The notes under the pieces: model-generated
The model's input: the letters and a program-made list of their open reading frames with translations, nothing else
Databases searched by the model: none
Told to the model about the DNA's origin: nothing
In this document: piece after piece, positions 36,559 through 49,551 of the stretch
Layout of the letters: each line of letters starts with the position of its first letter
Numbering within the stretch: position 1 is the first letter of the stretch
Assembly: GCA_014607495.2 (NCBI GenBank)
Contig: CP053153.1
Location: 7,688,001 to 7,752,000 of the forward strand
Length of the DNA stretch: 64,000 bases
Reading direction: 5' to 3'
DNA from: Carposina sasakii
Taxonomy: Eukaryota; Arthropoda; Insecta; Lepidoptera; Carposinidae
Made by a program: the position numbers and the translations under genes

Positions 36559-39269
36559 CGGCACCCCTGCCACTCTCGCGCAGATCGCATCACTTTCATA
36601 CTCGATTGGCTGCAATATGCTGCAGTCTAGAATTTTTGGCATCGACAATTTTTAGGGAAGAAACCATGATACAGAACAAAGACATGAATAATATTATTAT
36701 GATACAAGTATCCAGGTAGGTAGTATGTAATAATAAAAATTAGTATTATTAGTTAATTGAATTGAAGGTTGATAATAAACGTAATAAAAAGCATTCTCGT
36801 ACTAAAATTTTATGGAAACTTATATTCTAACAGCGGTCGCCTCCGACTTCAAACACTAAACTTTAGAATTCCTGTCATTTCCCGTTTTAGTAAGAACTTT
36901 ACAAAACGAAAGGACACGTTACTTTGCTCGATATCAATAAAATCAAGACATATCAACGAAAATTAACCTATTTCAAATTAGCACTGTCAAGCAGGGATTA
37001 ATTCAGCTACATGTATTATTTATGCTCTTATTATTAATCAATTAACTATAATTAAATTAATTCAAATGTCCCAGGCTTTACCAGTTTTATAACATCATCA
37101 AGTAAAGAGCAAAAAGAACATGCGAAAATCTGATGATTTATCAATATTCATGAGCGCCACTGGCGAAGCCGCATCATCCTTAATAACATGTATTTTAGTT
37201 GGTATAAACGCGCTTGCCCAACCGCCCGCTTGAGCGGGAGCGCCCAAGTTTCATTAAGGTGTGGCTTCAAGGGCTGTACTCGGAGAAAAAGATACATCGT
37301 GCTCTTCGGCAGATGTTCCTAGAGTCTGTTTAGTAACTCCGATGCCTGTTTTCAGAACTAACATTTTTTGTATGCATGTATAACCGATGTAGTCATAGAC
37401 TTTGCCATCATTCAAAGGAACTATTTCGTGAAATGTGCTACACAATACTTGCTATAGGTACAGATAATAATTATATAGGTAGAGAAGAATAACCAATAAG
37501 TCTATAAATCAAAACTTAGTAATCATTAGGCATTACTTATAAAAATATAAAGCACTGTTCAGGCTAATCAATACTTAGTTCGTAAGTCGTGCACAACTTT
37601 AAACGTGGTTTATGAGTATACCTATATACCTACATAGATGCCATCGGCGTTTTTAAACAACAACCGTCTAACTAAAATAATAGAAAATCATGATTACCTA
37701 GGATGTAACATTTATAGAGTATTATTCTTTAGTTCATACAGTAACACTAACGTAATGCCTTTTTTCCCCTATTCTTGGGATTAATGCACTCTACTTGCAC
37801 AATCTAATGTTCCGGTTTCACGCATCGATTGATCAGGGCGCGGCAGTAGCACCCCTTAGTTCGTCTATAACAATAGGGTGAATTTCCCAGGTACGTTTTT
37901 AGCGCGGCGTGGATGAAAATCGTAGTGGAAAGTGCAGAATGCACATTTATTAAATTTTTTTCATTAAGTTCAGACAGTGATCTAGACTAACGTTTAAAAC
38001 TTAAGACCAAAATCTATTTGTTTACGCATTAAAAAAATTATCAAAGGCTCTAAATCTAATTGCGGTGCTATGTCCCCACTTCATTTGCAAAAATAAATTT
38101 GGCTATTTCAATTTTCGGGCGAATTAATTTAACAGAATACATACATATTTTAAAAATACATTAAATGACACTATTATTTACACCATGAGCAGTAATTTAA
38201 CTTAACCCGGTAGTACCTGTAACAGCTTTTTAAAAATGTCCCGCGGAAAAAGTCAATAACGCTGGCGCATTTTGAACATTACACTATATCATCATAATGA
38301 ATGAGATAGATGCTAAGCTATCTTTCCCCGCACTGCTCTGTCAAGCCATCGTATACCAAGTACAAGGATGTTTGATACACTGAACAGTTTTCCCGCCAAA
38401 AACGTAAGTATAACCTGCGGTGGCGCAGGAATACAAATTTATCATATAACGGGGTCATGTGTATTTAAAAAACTAAAAGGCTGTTTAAAAAGAAATTTTA
38501 CAGATGATTTAAGATTAGATATATCGACGTAATTGCAAACGAATTACTACATTTAAATTAATAGTGTCCGTTATAATTTGTACTTTATTAGTTAATTCTA
38601 AGTACGGTGTCGCAACTCCAGTGGCTCCGGTGGCAAAAAAGAGGGCCACCGTAATTTAATTGTCACCGTAATTGATATTTTGTCTTTTTGTATACAGGAT
38701 GACTGGAAAACGGGTATTATTTCTATTGAGATGTAAAAGTACAGCCCATTTTCTACCTTCATGGTTAGGAAGACCAATTGAAAAAATTACGGCTTCAGGG
38801 TTATGCCCCATTTTGTAATGTTTTTAAAATCACCTTATTATTAAATGGAAATGCATAAAAAAACTAAAATACGTGTATATTTCAGTAATTCAACCAGATA
38901 AATAAATAATCATTTGAGACAAAACAACAGACATCAACTTGGCATTGTCAAAGTACAATTACCAAACGGCTTATAATTTTTTTTTTCCTGATTCTTTCCT
39001 ATTCATTCAAAATAATGATTGCACATAATGCGCACACTTAATTAAACTAAAGTCAAAAGGTATAATTATGAAAAAGCTTACCAACAGCTGACTAATAAGA
39101 ATTTTAAAAGGTATCCTATGGCGCGACAACCTTTTTTAACAAGTAACCTAAGTTTTTAGTCAAATTAAAAAAATACAAAGGTGATGAACTGACATTATAA
39201 TATATAGCATAGGAATCTTACTGCTATCCAAAGGCCTTTTCATCATTTTCATGATGCAGTTCAACTCGA

Positions 39270-39370
39270 ATCGAGGTCATACCGCCACCTCCATCTCGTC
39301 TTACTCCTACCCCAGGCAGCCGCTCTGTAGCGTCCAGCCAGTTGCACTGTTCGTCTATCTTTCGGTGTCT
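39270..39370 (-). pseudogene. Possible LINE ORF2 remnant
   Basis: The minus strand reads GRYRAAAWGRSKTRWRWRYD and LDSS, then a stop. This resembles the GRSKTRWRDDLD segment near the end of LINE reverse transcriptases. Short and without the following WR motif, so tentative. Confidence 0.35.
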
Positions 39371-41362
39371 AAACGACTAACACGGCCGGCACTTTTACTG
39401 TCCAGTTCCTTTTTGGTAGGCGATTAGCATACCTAATGGTGTTCCTGATACAGTCTGAGCACTGTAAGTCAATCGATAGACAGCATAAGTACACATATCG
39501 ACAAGTAGACGTTATAAGATAATAGGAAGGGAACCGTTCCTAAATGAACTAAGTTCTTCCAGGCACTTAAGATTCATCCCTCAATATTAATAGCTGACCA
39601 ATAAGAATGTAATATTTTTCTGAGTCCTGATTGTTCTCAGAAAAAATATCTATATATTGAATGTTCTACTGGCCTAAGTAGGTGTACTCATGCACATAAT
39701 TATTATCTACTTCAATCCCACGTTTTGTGATATTGAATATGATTTGGCCTTCAGTTCAACCTCAAGGAAACCACCAAAAATTGCTACTATAAATGAACAG
39801 TTACGAATAAACCCGAGTAACTTTGCGATAAACCCGAGTAGCTTGAACAAGTACGCCTGATGATAACAGAAGAGTTCTACATTCTACTTGCCTCAATATA
39901 ACACTGCTATAGGCTGTAGCGCCACGGAATGTATTTTTCGAAACCTTTATTGGTCAGCTGCTGGTAAGCTTTCTCATAATAAGTTACACCTTTTTGAGTA
40001 GCTTATTAAATAAGGAATTTAGTTTGATAAAGGGTACGCATGAAGCTGTATTTTATTTTGAAAGAGTAGGGGCTTAATTGGCAAAAACATTTAACAAATT
40101 TTGCTTGACCAGTCCATGTTGATAGATTTTTGGGAGGTCAAAGTATAAAATGTGATTCATTTCTTATATGCCATTCTACTGCTCTAAAAGGAGATTTTAA
40201 AAAAATCATAAAATTGTCATATCTCCGACACCGTGAATTTTCGGATGGGGTGTTCCTTATATATAAAGGTAGCTAACGAGGTGCACTTTCACATGTGAAA
40301 AGAAATGATCCTTATTTCTGGTTTTCGAAGATTTTTACGTACATATAAATAAATACGGCTAGGTTCCTGAAATGGTGTAGTCAGAACTGCGAGATCTTAA
40401 AGGAGATACCATGGCCACTACGTTTTATGCTAAGAAAAAACTCACTAGGAAGCATTTTAAAGTGTGTAATAAAATATTTCTCTAACTGTTAACGTGTTCC
40501 TTAAATTTGTTATCATAGTTTCTAAGCTATCTAATCATGATGATAAACATTATTAGCAACTAATAAACGAAAAATCTAAAGTTTTCAAGTTCTTATAAAA
40601 TAAATAAATAGGTAATCCATATGATGTTCTCCTGTATTTATAATTCCGCTGGTTGTAATCAATTTCAGTGGAGAGATTTACAATTTCGCTGGTTTGATAA
40701 TAATATCGATGGCGATTGAAATTTTTAAATGCAGATATCTCGAGAAATAATACGTTTTTAAAAATGTGTACCATATGACTGAATATTATATATTTTTGGC
40801 TATTACTTCGAATACAAAAAAGTTATAGAAAGTGGATATAAAATTTCGCCAGCGTAATTAGTCAAAAATCGAGGTTGTTGAAATTCACCCAATACTTTTA
40901 GCTTATATACTGACATATTATAGCAACAAAGTAGGCAGCCATTTAACAGGTATATAAATAAAATTATGTAAGTATGTGTTAAATTAATGAACTTTATTTA
41001 TGGCAAAAAAATGTGCAATCGTAAAATAAGGTAAAATCGACAAATTTCACTTTTTTCATCTTTCTTACTTGGCAATTTGAGAATCATGTAAAGTGCAAAT
41101 AGCGTAATATTTTTTTCATATATTAAATGTAATAGTAAATTGTTCTAGTTTATATAGAACTAGCTACGACTTCGAATATCTAGTAGTGCATCCAAAGCGC
41201 TGCAGCGCGTCGATGTCTTTTCCAAAGAGAACAAATGTGAGTAATAATTTAATCTATCTATTACGCATTACGAGGTCTTCTTATAGGTTTTCCCTAGATA
41301 TATCGCGATTATATAGGTAAATCAATCGTTGCATTTATCTTGTACATAATTGGATGTATATG

Positions 41363-41932
41363 GAGGTATCGGGCGACTCGGACCACTGCTTATCTTGGAC
41401 CGCGGTTCAAGTTGACTGATTCGTTTTTAGTTATTTATTTTGTCGGGAGACTCGGACCATTCGCAATTTTAACCACAAATCCATTGTTTATATACCACTT
41501 TTAGTACAGTTAACATAAAAAGTTTTAGAAATAAAAAAAATCTATTCAAAAATATTTTTATGTAGGTATCTATTTTTTTAAATCACGTCGTTGACTCAAT
41601 GTTTGCTTAGCTATTAAATGTTTTATTAAATAATCAATAAAAAATCATTGTTTCAAAGAAAACTAAGTACATCTTCTATAATATAAAAATAAATATAACT
41701 AACGACTCGTTCCGGCTTCGCACGGGTGGAATGCTGATACGTAATCCCACTTTACGAAGACAAAGTCATGGGTGGCTACTAGTACAACATAAAATGAAAT
41801 CCAAACAGATTTTTCTGTTAACTGTACTAGAAGTTAATTAGGTATGTGGTCCGAGTCGACCAAACGAAAAATGTATTCGGGCGACTTGGACCGCGGTCCG
41901 AGTTTGTTGTGGTCCGAGTCGCACGATACCTC
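41363..41932. mobile_element. 570-bp inverted-repeat element with GTATATG target duplication
   Basis: Ends GAGGTATCGGGCGACTCGGA and, reversed, GAGGTATCGTGCGACTCGGA, continuing CCAC. Both sides carry GTATATG (41356-41362 and 41933-41939). The motif GACTCGGACCA or its inverse recurs several times near both ends. A piece of the CCCGCGACT repeat family lies inside (about 41690-41785). No ORF. The family is not recognised. Confidence 0.7.
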
Positions 41933-42598
41933 GTATATGTTATCGTAATCTGCATAGTACGCTAGTCCTAGAATGAGAAGAGCTTTTTTACCCATTATGT
42001 TGTATAATATGTTTCACTGCGACCGGATTTTATCAACCGTGCTAACCTTGTGAATAAAAGTGAAAAATATTTACTCACCCATACATTCTGAGAAATAGAA
42101 ATTAAATATGAAAACCTAAGTATGTATGTAGATACAAATATGTATCTAATGCGAGAAATTTTAAATATGGTGTTTCTGTCAATCCAATGGGATACAAAGG
42201 CACTATGTATTCCGTAATTTTAAGTTATCAATATAAATGTCGAAACTACTGGACAAAGGGTGTTGAACATTGGCATTGTGACATGTTCTATGGCAAGTGT
42301 AAGAGAGATGAAAAAGGATTTTGCTAGGCCATAGTGTAAGTTTTCCTCAATTAACTTCAAATAACATTTTAAAACCACACGTTGGTTCTCCTTATTAAAC
42401 ATATTGTGTTGTGTTAAAAAGTACCATTTGATAACTTTGCTATATACTCTGGACACTCAATCATAGCAATTGCAGTTATCGATAGAGCACATACGCTACG
42501 AGTAGATAGTTACATAACTAAAGGTGAACGAGTACAGAAGATTCGTTTCAGATAAGTCGCGAAACTTGGTCTCGCGTTGAAAAAAGTGAAATAGGTTT

Positions 42599-42860
42599 AA
42601 GGCTCGAGCACACCGGATGCGTGTGCGTGCACGTAAGCGTAGACGTACACGTACCTCTGAGTTCTATACATTAAAGGCTCGAGCACACCGGATGCGTGTT
42701 GCACGTAATGTATGGAACTGTATAGGTACGGGCAGACCGAATGCGTATGCGTAGAAATAAGCATAAACGTCAAGCGGTGACAGTTCCATATATTAAACTC
42801 AGAGGTACGTATACGTCTACGCTTACGTGCACGCATACGCATCCGGTGTGCTCGAGCCTT
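42599..42860. mobile_element. Inverted-repeat (foldback) element
   Basis: AAGGCTCGAGCACACCGGAT at the left pairs with ATCCGGTGTGCTCGAGCCTT at the right. The arms run about 65 bases to ACCTCTGAGT/ACTCAGAGGT. A second copy of the terminal motif sits inside at about 42673-42700. No coding potential. Confidence 0.7.
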
Positions 42861-42997
42861 TAACGAAAACCTAGATGGCGTACGTAAAAATAAGTTCAAT
42901 GACAAAAAATATTATTTATATAACTTTAAAAACCCTTAAATTCATTGGCGAGGAATAGTGCTGTTACAGGATTACGTCTGAGGTTGTCTTTATAGAC

Positions 42998-43415
42998 TCA
43001 CTAGCTGTTGCCCGTGACTTTGTCCGCGTGGACTGCAGAAAAAATAAAATGACAAAATTATCCGTCCCCCTGATTACGTAAAAGCAATAGCAATAGAAGC
43101 AAAGCGATAGCGAAAATTGTACAATATTCGCCTTGAAACGTCAAAGTTCCTTTGAAATTCATTTTACGTAATACGAATTTGACAAGCAATCAGCGATTTT
43201 TGTACAATTTTTGTTATCGCTTTGCTTTGCTAATTAGGTAATAAGGGCGCGGGATAAAAATATTTTCCCGGGACAAAAAGTAGTCTTTGTGTTAATCCAG
43301 GGTGTCAGCTAACTCCATACCAAATTTAATTAAAATCGCTCTAGCCGTTTAGACGTGAAGAAGTAGCAAATATACACACTCACACTCTCACAAACTTTCG
43401 CCTTTATAATATTAG
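42998..43415 (+). repeat. CCCGCGACT-family repeat split by a MITE
   Basis: The 5' part ends at AAAATTATCC (about 43063) and the family sequence resumes with GGGATAAAAATATTTTCCCG after 43249. The short-end subfamily tail CTTTCGCCTTTATAATATTA closes it. Confidence 0.65.
43065..43247. mobile_element. MITE-like inverted-repeat element, copy 2, nested
   Basis: Contains AAGCGATAGCGAAAATTGTA and, inverted, TACAATTTTTGTTATCGCTT, plus the centre GACAAGCAATCAGCGATTTT shared (inverted) with 1444-1633. It sits inside a CCCGCGACT repeat, so it arrived later than that repeat. Confidence 0.65.
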
Positions 43416-44852
43416 TGCGCATTTAAATTGGAAGCTACAATATACCTATAATTATCCTTGACTTATATTTAAAGATATTTTCAATGAAATTTAGTTTAAA
43501 TACGTTATAGTGAGTTATGAGTGCACCTTCTATACTTAGTTAACTTTGCACTGAAGGTGGAGTGCGTGTAGCAACAGTTAGTGATGTTAGTATCGTTATC
43601 AATCATTATGCAATCGCCCATAAAGTCCCGACATTATTCTTTACAACGTGCATGTAACCCTTGCAATTAAAGCTTATGTAAGCCTTTCTTAAAGGTAAAA
43701 CAATTTTAATTGAAACCCTTTTAATTGCTTTTTTATGGTTTATTATTAGGATTTTCCTAAGATAGCAGAGACACGATATAAAACTATGTTATTATATGTA
43801 ACGGGCAAATAACTAAATGAACAGAACCCTATAATACTTGTGACCTTTTTAAAATAATAACTGAAATATAAACACTTGTTTGGTCGGTATTAAAATAAAC
43901 ATGGCCAATTATTTTATCGGATTAAAATGATACCGACTAATTTTATTGTTGTAGGTATTCTTTATTATTACAAAAGCTATAAAACTATGTACTTACGTAT
44001 TTTAATTCGATTAAGGATCTACGTCACTTTGCCATTTACCTTAAAATTAAACCCTTTATCTTTAAATATTGTATGTATTAAATTGGAATTGTATTTATTT
44101 TTACTTAATATATAGGTAAATATAGAGGAAGAACACATACAACATTCATAAGTAGAGCGCCTAAATGTTTTACGTTATTATACCTACATACACAAAATAA
44201 TTTGTAATCCATTTCACTATCTCTTGTTTAAATTTCCCCATAGGTACTATTGCAGCATAATTAACAGATAAAAAGCAGTGCAAGTCCATCACCGAGATGA
44301 GTGCGTTATGCAACACACGCGCGCCCAGAGGTCAGTGACATGGCGCGTGCTCATTTACTGACCCAATGCCTCATTGCCGTCTCCGTAGATTAATAGCTCC
44401 GTAGTCGAATCGCTTTCGATCTCTTACGGTACAGATAATAGAGTGTATACGTTATTGGTGATATACAGTTTTAAAATCAGTAGAGTACACTGATTAAGAA
44501 TATACCTTAAAATGTTGGCAGTTCTTTTTGGGATAAGTAGATGCATTCGTTATTGATGATACAGAGTTTTAAGGTATTTTTCGGTAGGGTAACTTACATT
44601 AAGAATATACCTAAAAATCTTACTCCAGTGGTTCTTTTTGCGATAAGTCGAGCTGTAAGTGGAAGTTACTCAAGCTTCTTGCAGATGTTATTGGTGTTAT
44701 AATTCACTAAACAATGAGTAATGGATGACTCGTATATACAGAATATCTCGGAAATCTATGAACCCTAAAACAGACATGAACGAATAAAAGGAATCTTCCT
44801 TCTTTATGTGAATATCACCTCACTTCTTTTCTCATAAAGACATATAGGTAGT

Positions 44853-45078
44853 ACTAGTGGACGCCCGCGACTTCGTCCACGTGGACTGCAGAAAAAACAA
44901 AATGTCGAAATTATCCGGGAGATAAAAATATTTTCCCGGGATAAAAAGTAGCCTAATTAATCCAGGGTGTCAGCTAAATCCTTACCAAATTTTATAAAAA
45001 TCGCTCCACCCGTTTTTACGTGAAAGAGTAACAAACATCCATCCATACTCACAAACTTTCGCGTTTATAATATTTTAT
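44853..45078 (+). repeat. CCCGCGACT-family dispersed repeat, short-end subfamily
   Basis: Starts ACTAGTGGACGCCCGCGACT and ends ACTTTCGCGTTTATAATATT. Confidence 0.65.
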
Positions 45079-46874
45079 AGTAGAATGTGTTTATTTAAAA
45101 TACTTGCAAATGCGCAATTTAGGTCACTTTCAATACTTTGTATTTTGTTATTAAGACTTGCCGTAAGCCGCAATTCTACCGAAATATCTGTCGTATTTTA
45201 AATTTCGCTACATATTCAAACTGATATAATATTGACCTCGTGAGTAAAATGAGCACAAAGTGCACCGTTTTGTTGCCCGCGGTGTATTACACTCATAAAA
45301 TTATGTAAAGCTTGTCTGAGTTAGCAGTACAATACAATACAAATATATATACTTTTACATTTTAAGGATAGGTAAGTTCTCAGATTTTTTTAGTGTAAGG
45401 AAAACATTTTTTTTTATCAAAAATTAAGATAGAAATGCTATAAATTATATTAGGTGTAATTTTTTTTCTTTATTAATAATTTTAGTAAAATTAAATATTA
45501 CAGGTATAGTACGCATATGGTAGGAGTACAAGTATAAGTAATAGAAATTAAAAAAACTTGAATTAAAATTAACAATTGCTATTTACCTACATTACAAACT
45601 CACACCATTTTCAGATGAATTCTGAATAGGTTTATATACGACGTCATTCTTTCACAACCAAAGTGAGAGGTTTAGGCTTGCTTTGGTATGCGTTTAGGTG
45701 TTATTTTGATCTTGACATTTGAAGATAGTAGGTATAGGACGATAAGAGCGCGTGTGAACACAGGCGCGTCTAGTGGAAAATAAAAATAAAATATCACCAA
45801 TAATAATATCTAAATCCATTGAAAATACGCGAGATTAGTCAGACTACCTACATTCAACTAACACTACTCTCCACTGGAAGGCATCTATATAGGAAGCTGG
45901 GTGATGTTGTCTTGTGAAGTGTAATAGAGAGAACCTTTCCTATATTTTTTATGAAATGGGAGTATTAAGAACAATAATAGTAAATAATAATTAGTAATGT
46001 TAATTTTTTTTTTATAATTATAATAAATCCAACTATCTTCCGAAAATTGTATTTGAAACAGAAAAATATCTGTCGTACTATGTACATAAAATGTTGTATT
46101 TTTTCATTACTCACCACAGGATCTTCGAGTAAGCGTGACCTAGACTTTTATTGCATTGCATAATGTCGACGTAAGGGTTAAGGTTTCTTGGAATATTAGT
46201 ATAAATTAATAATTTTGTCAATCTATCATGAGAGGAAGAGGAGAAGTCATGCTTATACAAAGTAGAGCTGCAACACTTACAACTGATAGAATATTCGAAC
46301 TAGTCGGCTTAGGTTTATTCGATAGACCAAAAATCTAAAATTAGAAACACAGAATTCAATACATAGTTAAAGTACAAGTTAATTTCGAAACCTCTGTAAG
46401 GGTACTAAAAATAAAGTGGTTACAAAATTACTAAATGCAGATCATAACAAGTGTAAAACAAACAGATTTTTTCAATCCTGTTGGAAAACTGCGAACTTAC
46501 TTTGTTTTGTTTATTTGTATTTTTATGCAACACAAAAACAAACAAAAAATCTTGGTATAAATATTAACAAGAAAATGAAAAAAACAATCACCCGAGAGAT
46601 TTGGCTTGGCTAAAAAAATTACGTTTTTATTCATCTGCTTTCTTATTAGGTATGGCTTATATAGGTAATACCATAGATCTTGACAAATTTTATTTTGTCC
46701 ACCGCAAATATTTCTGTATAACAAGCTTTGACTACAAAGTTACCTAAACAATTGCCATTTTGTTAGCGAGTAGTTGCAAATGGTTGTAAAACTAACCAAT
46801 ATCAATTAATTAGTTACGTTATTTGAAAAGAATTTTAAAATATCATTATTTTTATTCCTGCTGAGTCACCATCT

Positions 46875-47210
46875 TAAGGAGTCTGCCCACTTATAGCACC
46901 ATACCATGACCGTAATAGGCACGTGTCAGGCACGTCGCGTCTCAAACATAAAACGTTTTTATGATTTTATATGAAACAAAGCGCACTCTGACACGTTCTA
47001 TCACTGGTCATGCACTGAAAGTACCTGTACCGTACACGTACCATAAACGGACCGGCTAAAGGCATAAGATACATCTATAACAAATACATGTCGAGATTCT
47101 TATGCCGTAGCTGATACGCTTCGTACCTGAAAAGCTATGTGCCTGACGCACTACGTACCTGACACCTATTACGGTCATAGTATGGTACGATAAGTGGATA
47201 GACTCCTTTA
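46875..47210. mobile_element. MITE-like element with about 60-bp inverted ends
   Basis: TAAGGAGTCTGCCCACTTAT at the left is inverse to ATAAGTGGATAGACTCCTTTA at the right. Pairing continues through CCATACCATGACCGTAATAG against CTATTACGGTCATAGTATGG. No ORF. It ends about 260 bases beyond the stop codon of gene 4, on its downstream side. Confidence 0.7.
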
Positions 47211-47467
47211 ATCTACCTTCAATGTCACACAAATACTATAGGATAATGTAAATGCCAAATAAATAAAAATGCCAACCAACTTAAAAATATTATTTTATAC
47301 AAAATAGTAGTTAAACAATGATGTTATGACAGTGATATCACAATGGTATTTTTAAACAATTTATATACAACTTGGCATAAATATAACGTAACTAAAATCT
47401 CAAAAATGTTAATATTTTACAATTATGCACATTAGTTCAATTTTTTTTTCGTTGTTTTACTGCGCTT

Positions 47468-49551
47468 TTAGGCAGATGTAGTAGTACTTGCAGCTTCAGT
47501 TGAGGCCTCAGAGCTTGAGCTTGATTCATCTGTAGCAGTCGTAGTTGATGTTCCAGTTGTTGGTTCAGATGCTTTAGTTGTGGCTTCACTTTCTGCACTT
47601 ACGGTGGTAGAAGCTGATTCACTTGATTCGGTAGTCTTCGCAGCTTCAATTGTGGAAGCTTCACCTGATTCTGATTTCTTTGACTCCTCAGATGTCGGTA
47701 CTGCTAAGACTGTCGGTGCTGCAGATGCTGTCAGAGCTGCGGATACTGTAGGTGCAGCGGATGCTGTTGGCGATGCAGCTGATTTGATAGGTGCAGATGA
47801 AGCAGCTGGAGTCGAGTCACTTAATTTGAGTGACCTTCCTAATTTTTCAGCAGAATTTGAGGTTGATTGTGAAGAGGATACTTTGGGAATATGGTCACCG
47901 ATGGGCTGGAATCCATTCTCATCGGCAATATACCTGTTTAGCAAATACAATAAAAAAAATTAACTTGGAGGTTTTTTAGCTTTTAAGAAAGCGTGTTTTG
48001 TGAGTTTTTCTAGGCTTTTGTTAATGTTTGTATCGATTGGAGTGTTACTTGAAAATAACCTAAACTTATACATGATGTTTTTTCGCTGCCCCCGTTTAAA
48101 GAGGGTACGTACTATACATCAAATAAAGTAAGTTTGTACCAAAAAAAAAAAATAGCTAGAAAACAATTTTAATTTTCTTGATATTTTTTTGAGATGATCG
48201 CGCAAAAATTATGGTGTTTGTGTTGGTTTTTTCTTCACCTACGTGCATACGTATTATATAACCAGACACTTCCCAGACATGCTTCCCTGGAGAAAAATGT
48301 TTGTGATGACCCGTTGTTTTCTAAAAACTTTGACGGCCAAAAAACACCCTGTAAATGGGCATGAATACGTATTGTATAAGGTATGTGTACATATCTATCG
48401 TGTACTTCTAATTAAATAAACTTACCTAACACTGATTAAGGTTCCATCAGGAGCGGTATAGGAGTAGGAGCCCTCCTGGACGTGTATCTCATCGCTCTCA
48501 CTGCTAGTGCTGTTCTCTCCTCCCTCGTTGCTGTCAACTGATCGTCCCTTGGCCTTGGGTAATACCTTGTCGTATGAGGTCTCTTCGCGTTTGATTCCAT
48601 TGCCAGTTTCATAACTGTAAACAATTTTTTTTTTCTTATTATTATTCTTTATTGCACATACACAAAAGAATATAACATCAAAACAAAGTCGCTTGCCGCT
48701 GTCTGTCCCTATGTATGCTTAGATCTTTCAAACTAGGGAACGAATTTTGATACGGTTTTTTTATAGATAGAGTGATTCACGAGAAAGGTTTTTATGTATA
48801 GGATCAGCACTGCACCCGTGCGAAGCCGGGACGGGTCGCCAGTACAAGATAAAAGAAAAGATGCATGTTCAATGGAAATTTTTTAAATAATTGAAGTAAA
48901 AATGGTAAGAAAATATTTTAACGTTCCTTATTTCAGTGTATTGGAGAAATAACATATTTCGTTGAAGGAAAACAATACAAGAACTTTCCTTCTAGTGTAG
49001 CCAGATTTGGTAAATAAAAGTATACTTTGTATGTATGTATGATTTTATATTAAATTAATTTCATATTTTAACTTTAAAGTATTCAAAACCATTTTAACTA
49101 TTATAATTATTCAACATTACGTATCTTTCGGTATACGATAGCACAATAATATCATATCCACCCGATCCAAACACTTGGTGCATGTGGGTTTAATATCCGA
49201 AAAAGAAGCCACAATTTAATTTAATTAAAATATTTAGTCCATCTAAAATTTTCACTTGTCTGCTAACAATTATCTAGCAGACCGACTCGCACATTTTTTT
49301 ATTAATGAATTAGATCTTTAATCATTTCCCTATTAAAAAAAGTATTAATTAAAAAATATTCATATCCTTCACTTTAAAAAAAATTAAATCACTAACCTAT
49401 ATTTATAGGTTCCATTAGGTTCTAGCTCCTCTGACTGCGACACTATGGGAATCACTGTGGGCTGCTGCTTCTCCAAAGGTACCACATCGGTAGACGGCGC
49501 GGCAAACACATACGCCGTAGCGCAACACAAGACAATAATTTTGAATAACAT
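47468..49551 (-). CDS. RR-1-like cuticular protein with Ser/Ala/Thr-rich tail (gene 4), 3 exons, 269 aa
   Basis: Secreted cuticular protein with an atypical C-terminus. Minus-strand exons are 49397-49551, 48426-48614 and 47468-47933; both introns are phase 2 and the frame closes at 269 aa with TAA. The signal peptide is MLFKIIVLCCATAYVFA (1-17), then [37 protein letters not shown] starts the RR region, followed by an acidic/Ser insertion (EGGENSTSSESDE), then [24 protein letters not shown] and GDHIP (128-132). The TPPP tail of its paralogues is missing. About 135 residues follow that are almost all Ser, Ala, Thr, Lys and Glu, including short SAAPT(V/A) repeats. The upstream in-frame GTG is not used: ATG 49549-49551 is the first ATG and follows the TATA box by 60 bases. 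No intron splits the signal peptide. It is divergent from gene 5. Confidence 0.88.
47934..48425. other. Gene 4 intron 2, carrying an ACAGGGTG-type insertion
   Basis: The intron is 492 bases; about 48068-48353 is a shortened copy of the ACAGGGTG-ended family (TGATGTTTTTTCGCTGCC...AAAACACCCTGTAA). It has lost the central part found in the longer copies. Confidence 0.6.
48615..49396. other. Gene 4 intron 1
   Basis: A 782-base intron. Near 48640-48850 it has a dispersed repeat containing TTCTTTATTGCACATAC and CACCCGTGCGAAGCCGGGAC. The latter is shared with about 56740-56770. Confidence 0.5.

Larger units (their letters stand above)
36560..47467. other. Intergenic stretch between genes 3 and 4 (about 11 kb)
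   Basis: No gene recognised. It carries a possible LINE remnant near 39270-39370 and inverted-repeat elements at 41363-41932, 42599-42860 and 46875-47210. CCCGCGACT repeats lie at 42998-43415 (with a nested MITE) and 44853-45078, and a diverged reversed TGATCCTGCAGTT repeat near 40375-40440. A segment near 38692 (ACAGGATGACTGG) resembles dispersed lepidopteran repeats. The remainder shows nothing. Confidence 0.5.

Noticed and set aside
42597..42905. 102-codon minus-strand ORF
   Set aside because: Lies within an inverted-repeat element; Arg-rich translation arises from the GCGTA-rich repeat.
47580..47963. 127-codon plus-strand ORF opposite the gene 4 tail
   Set aside because: Antisense shadow of the Ser/Ala/Thr-rich exon; low-complexity codons keep the opposite frame open.
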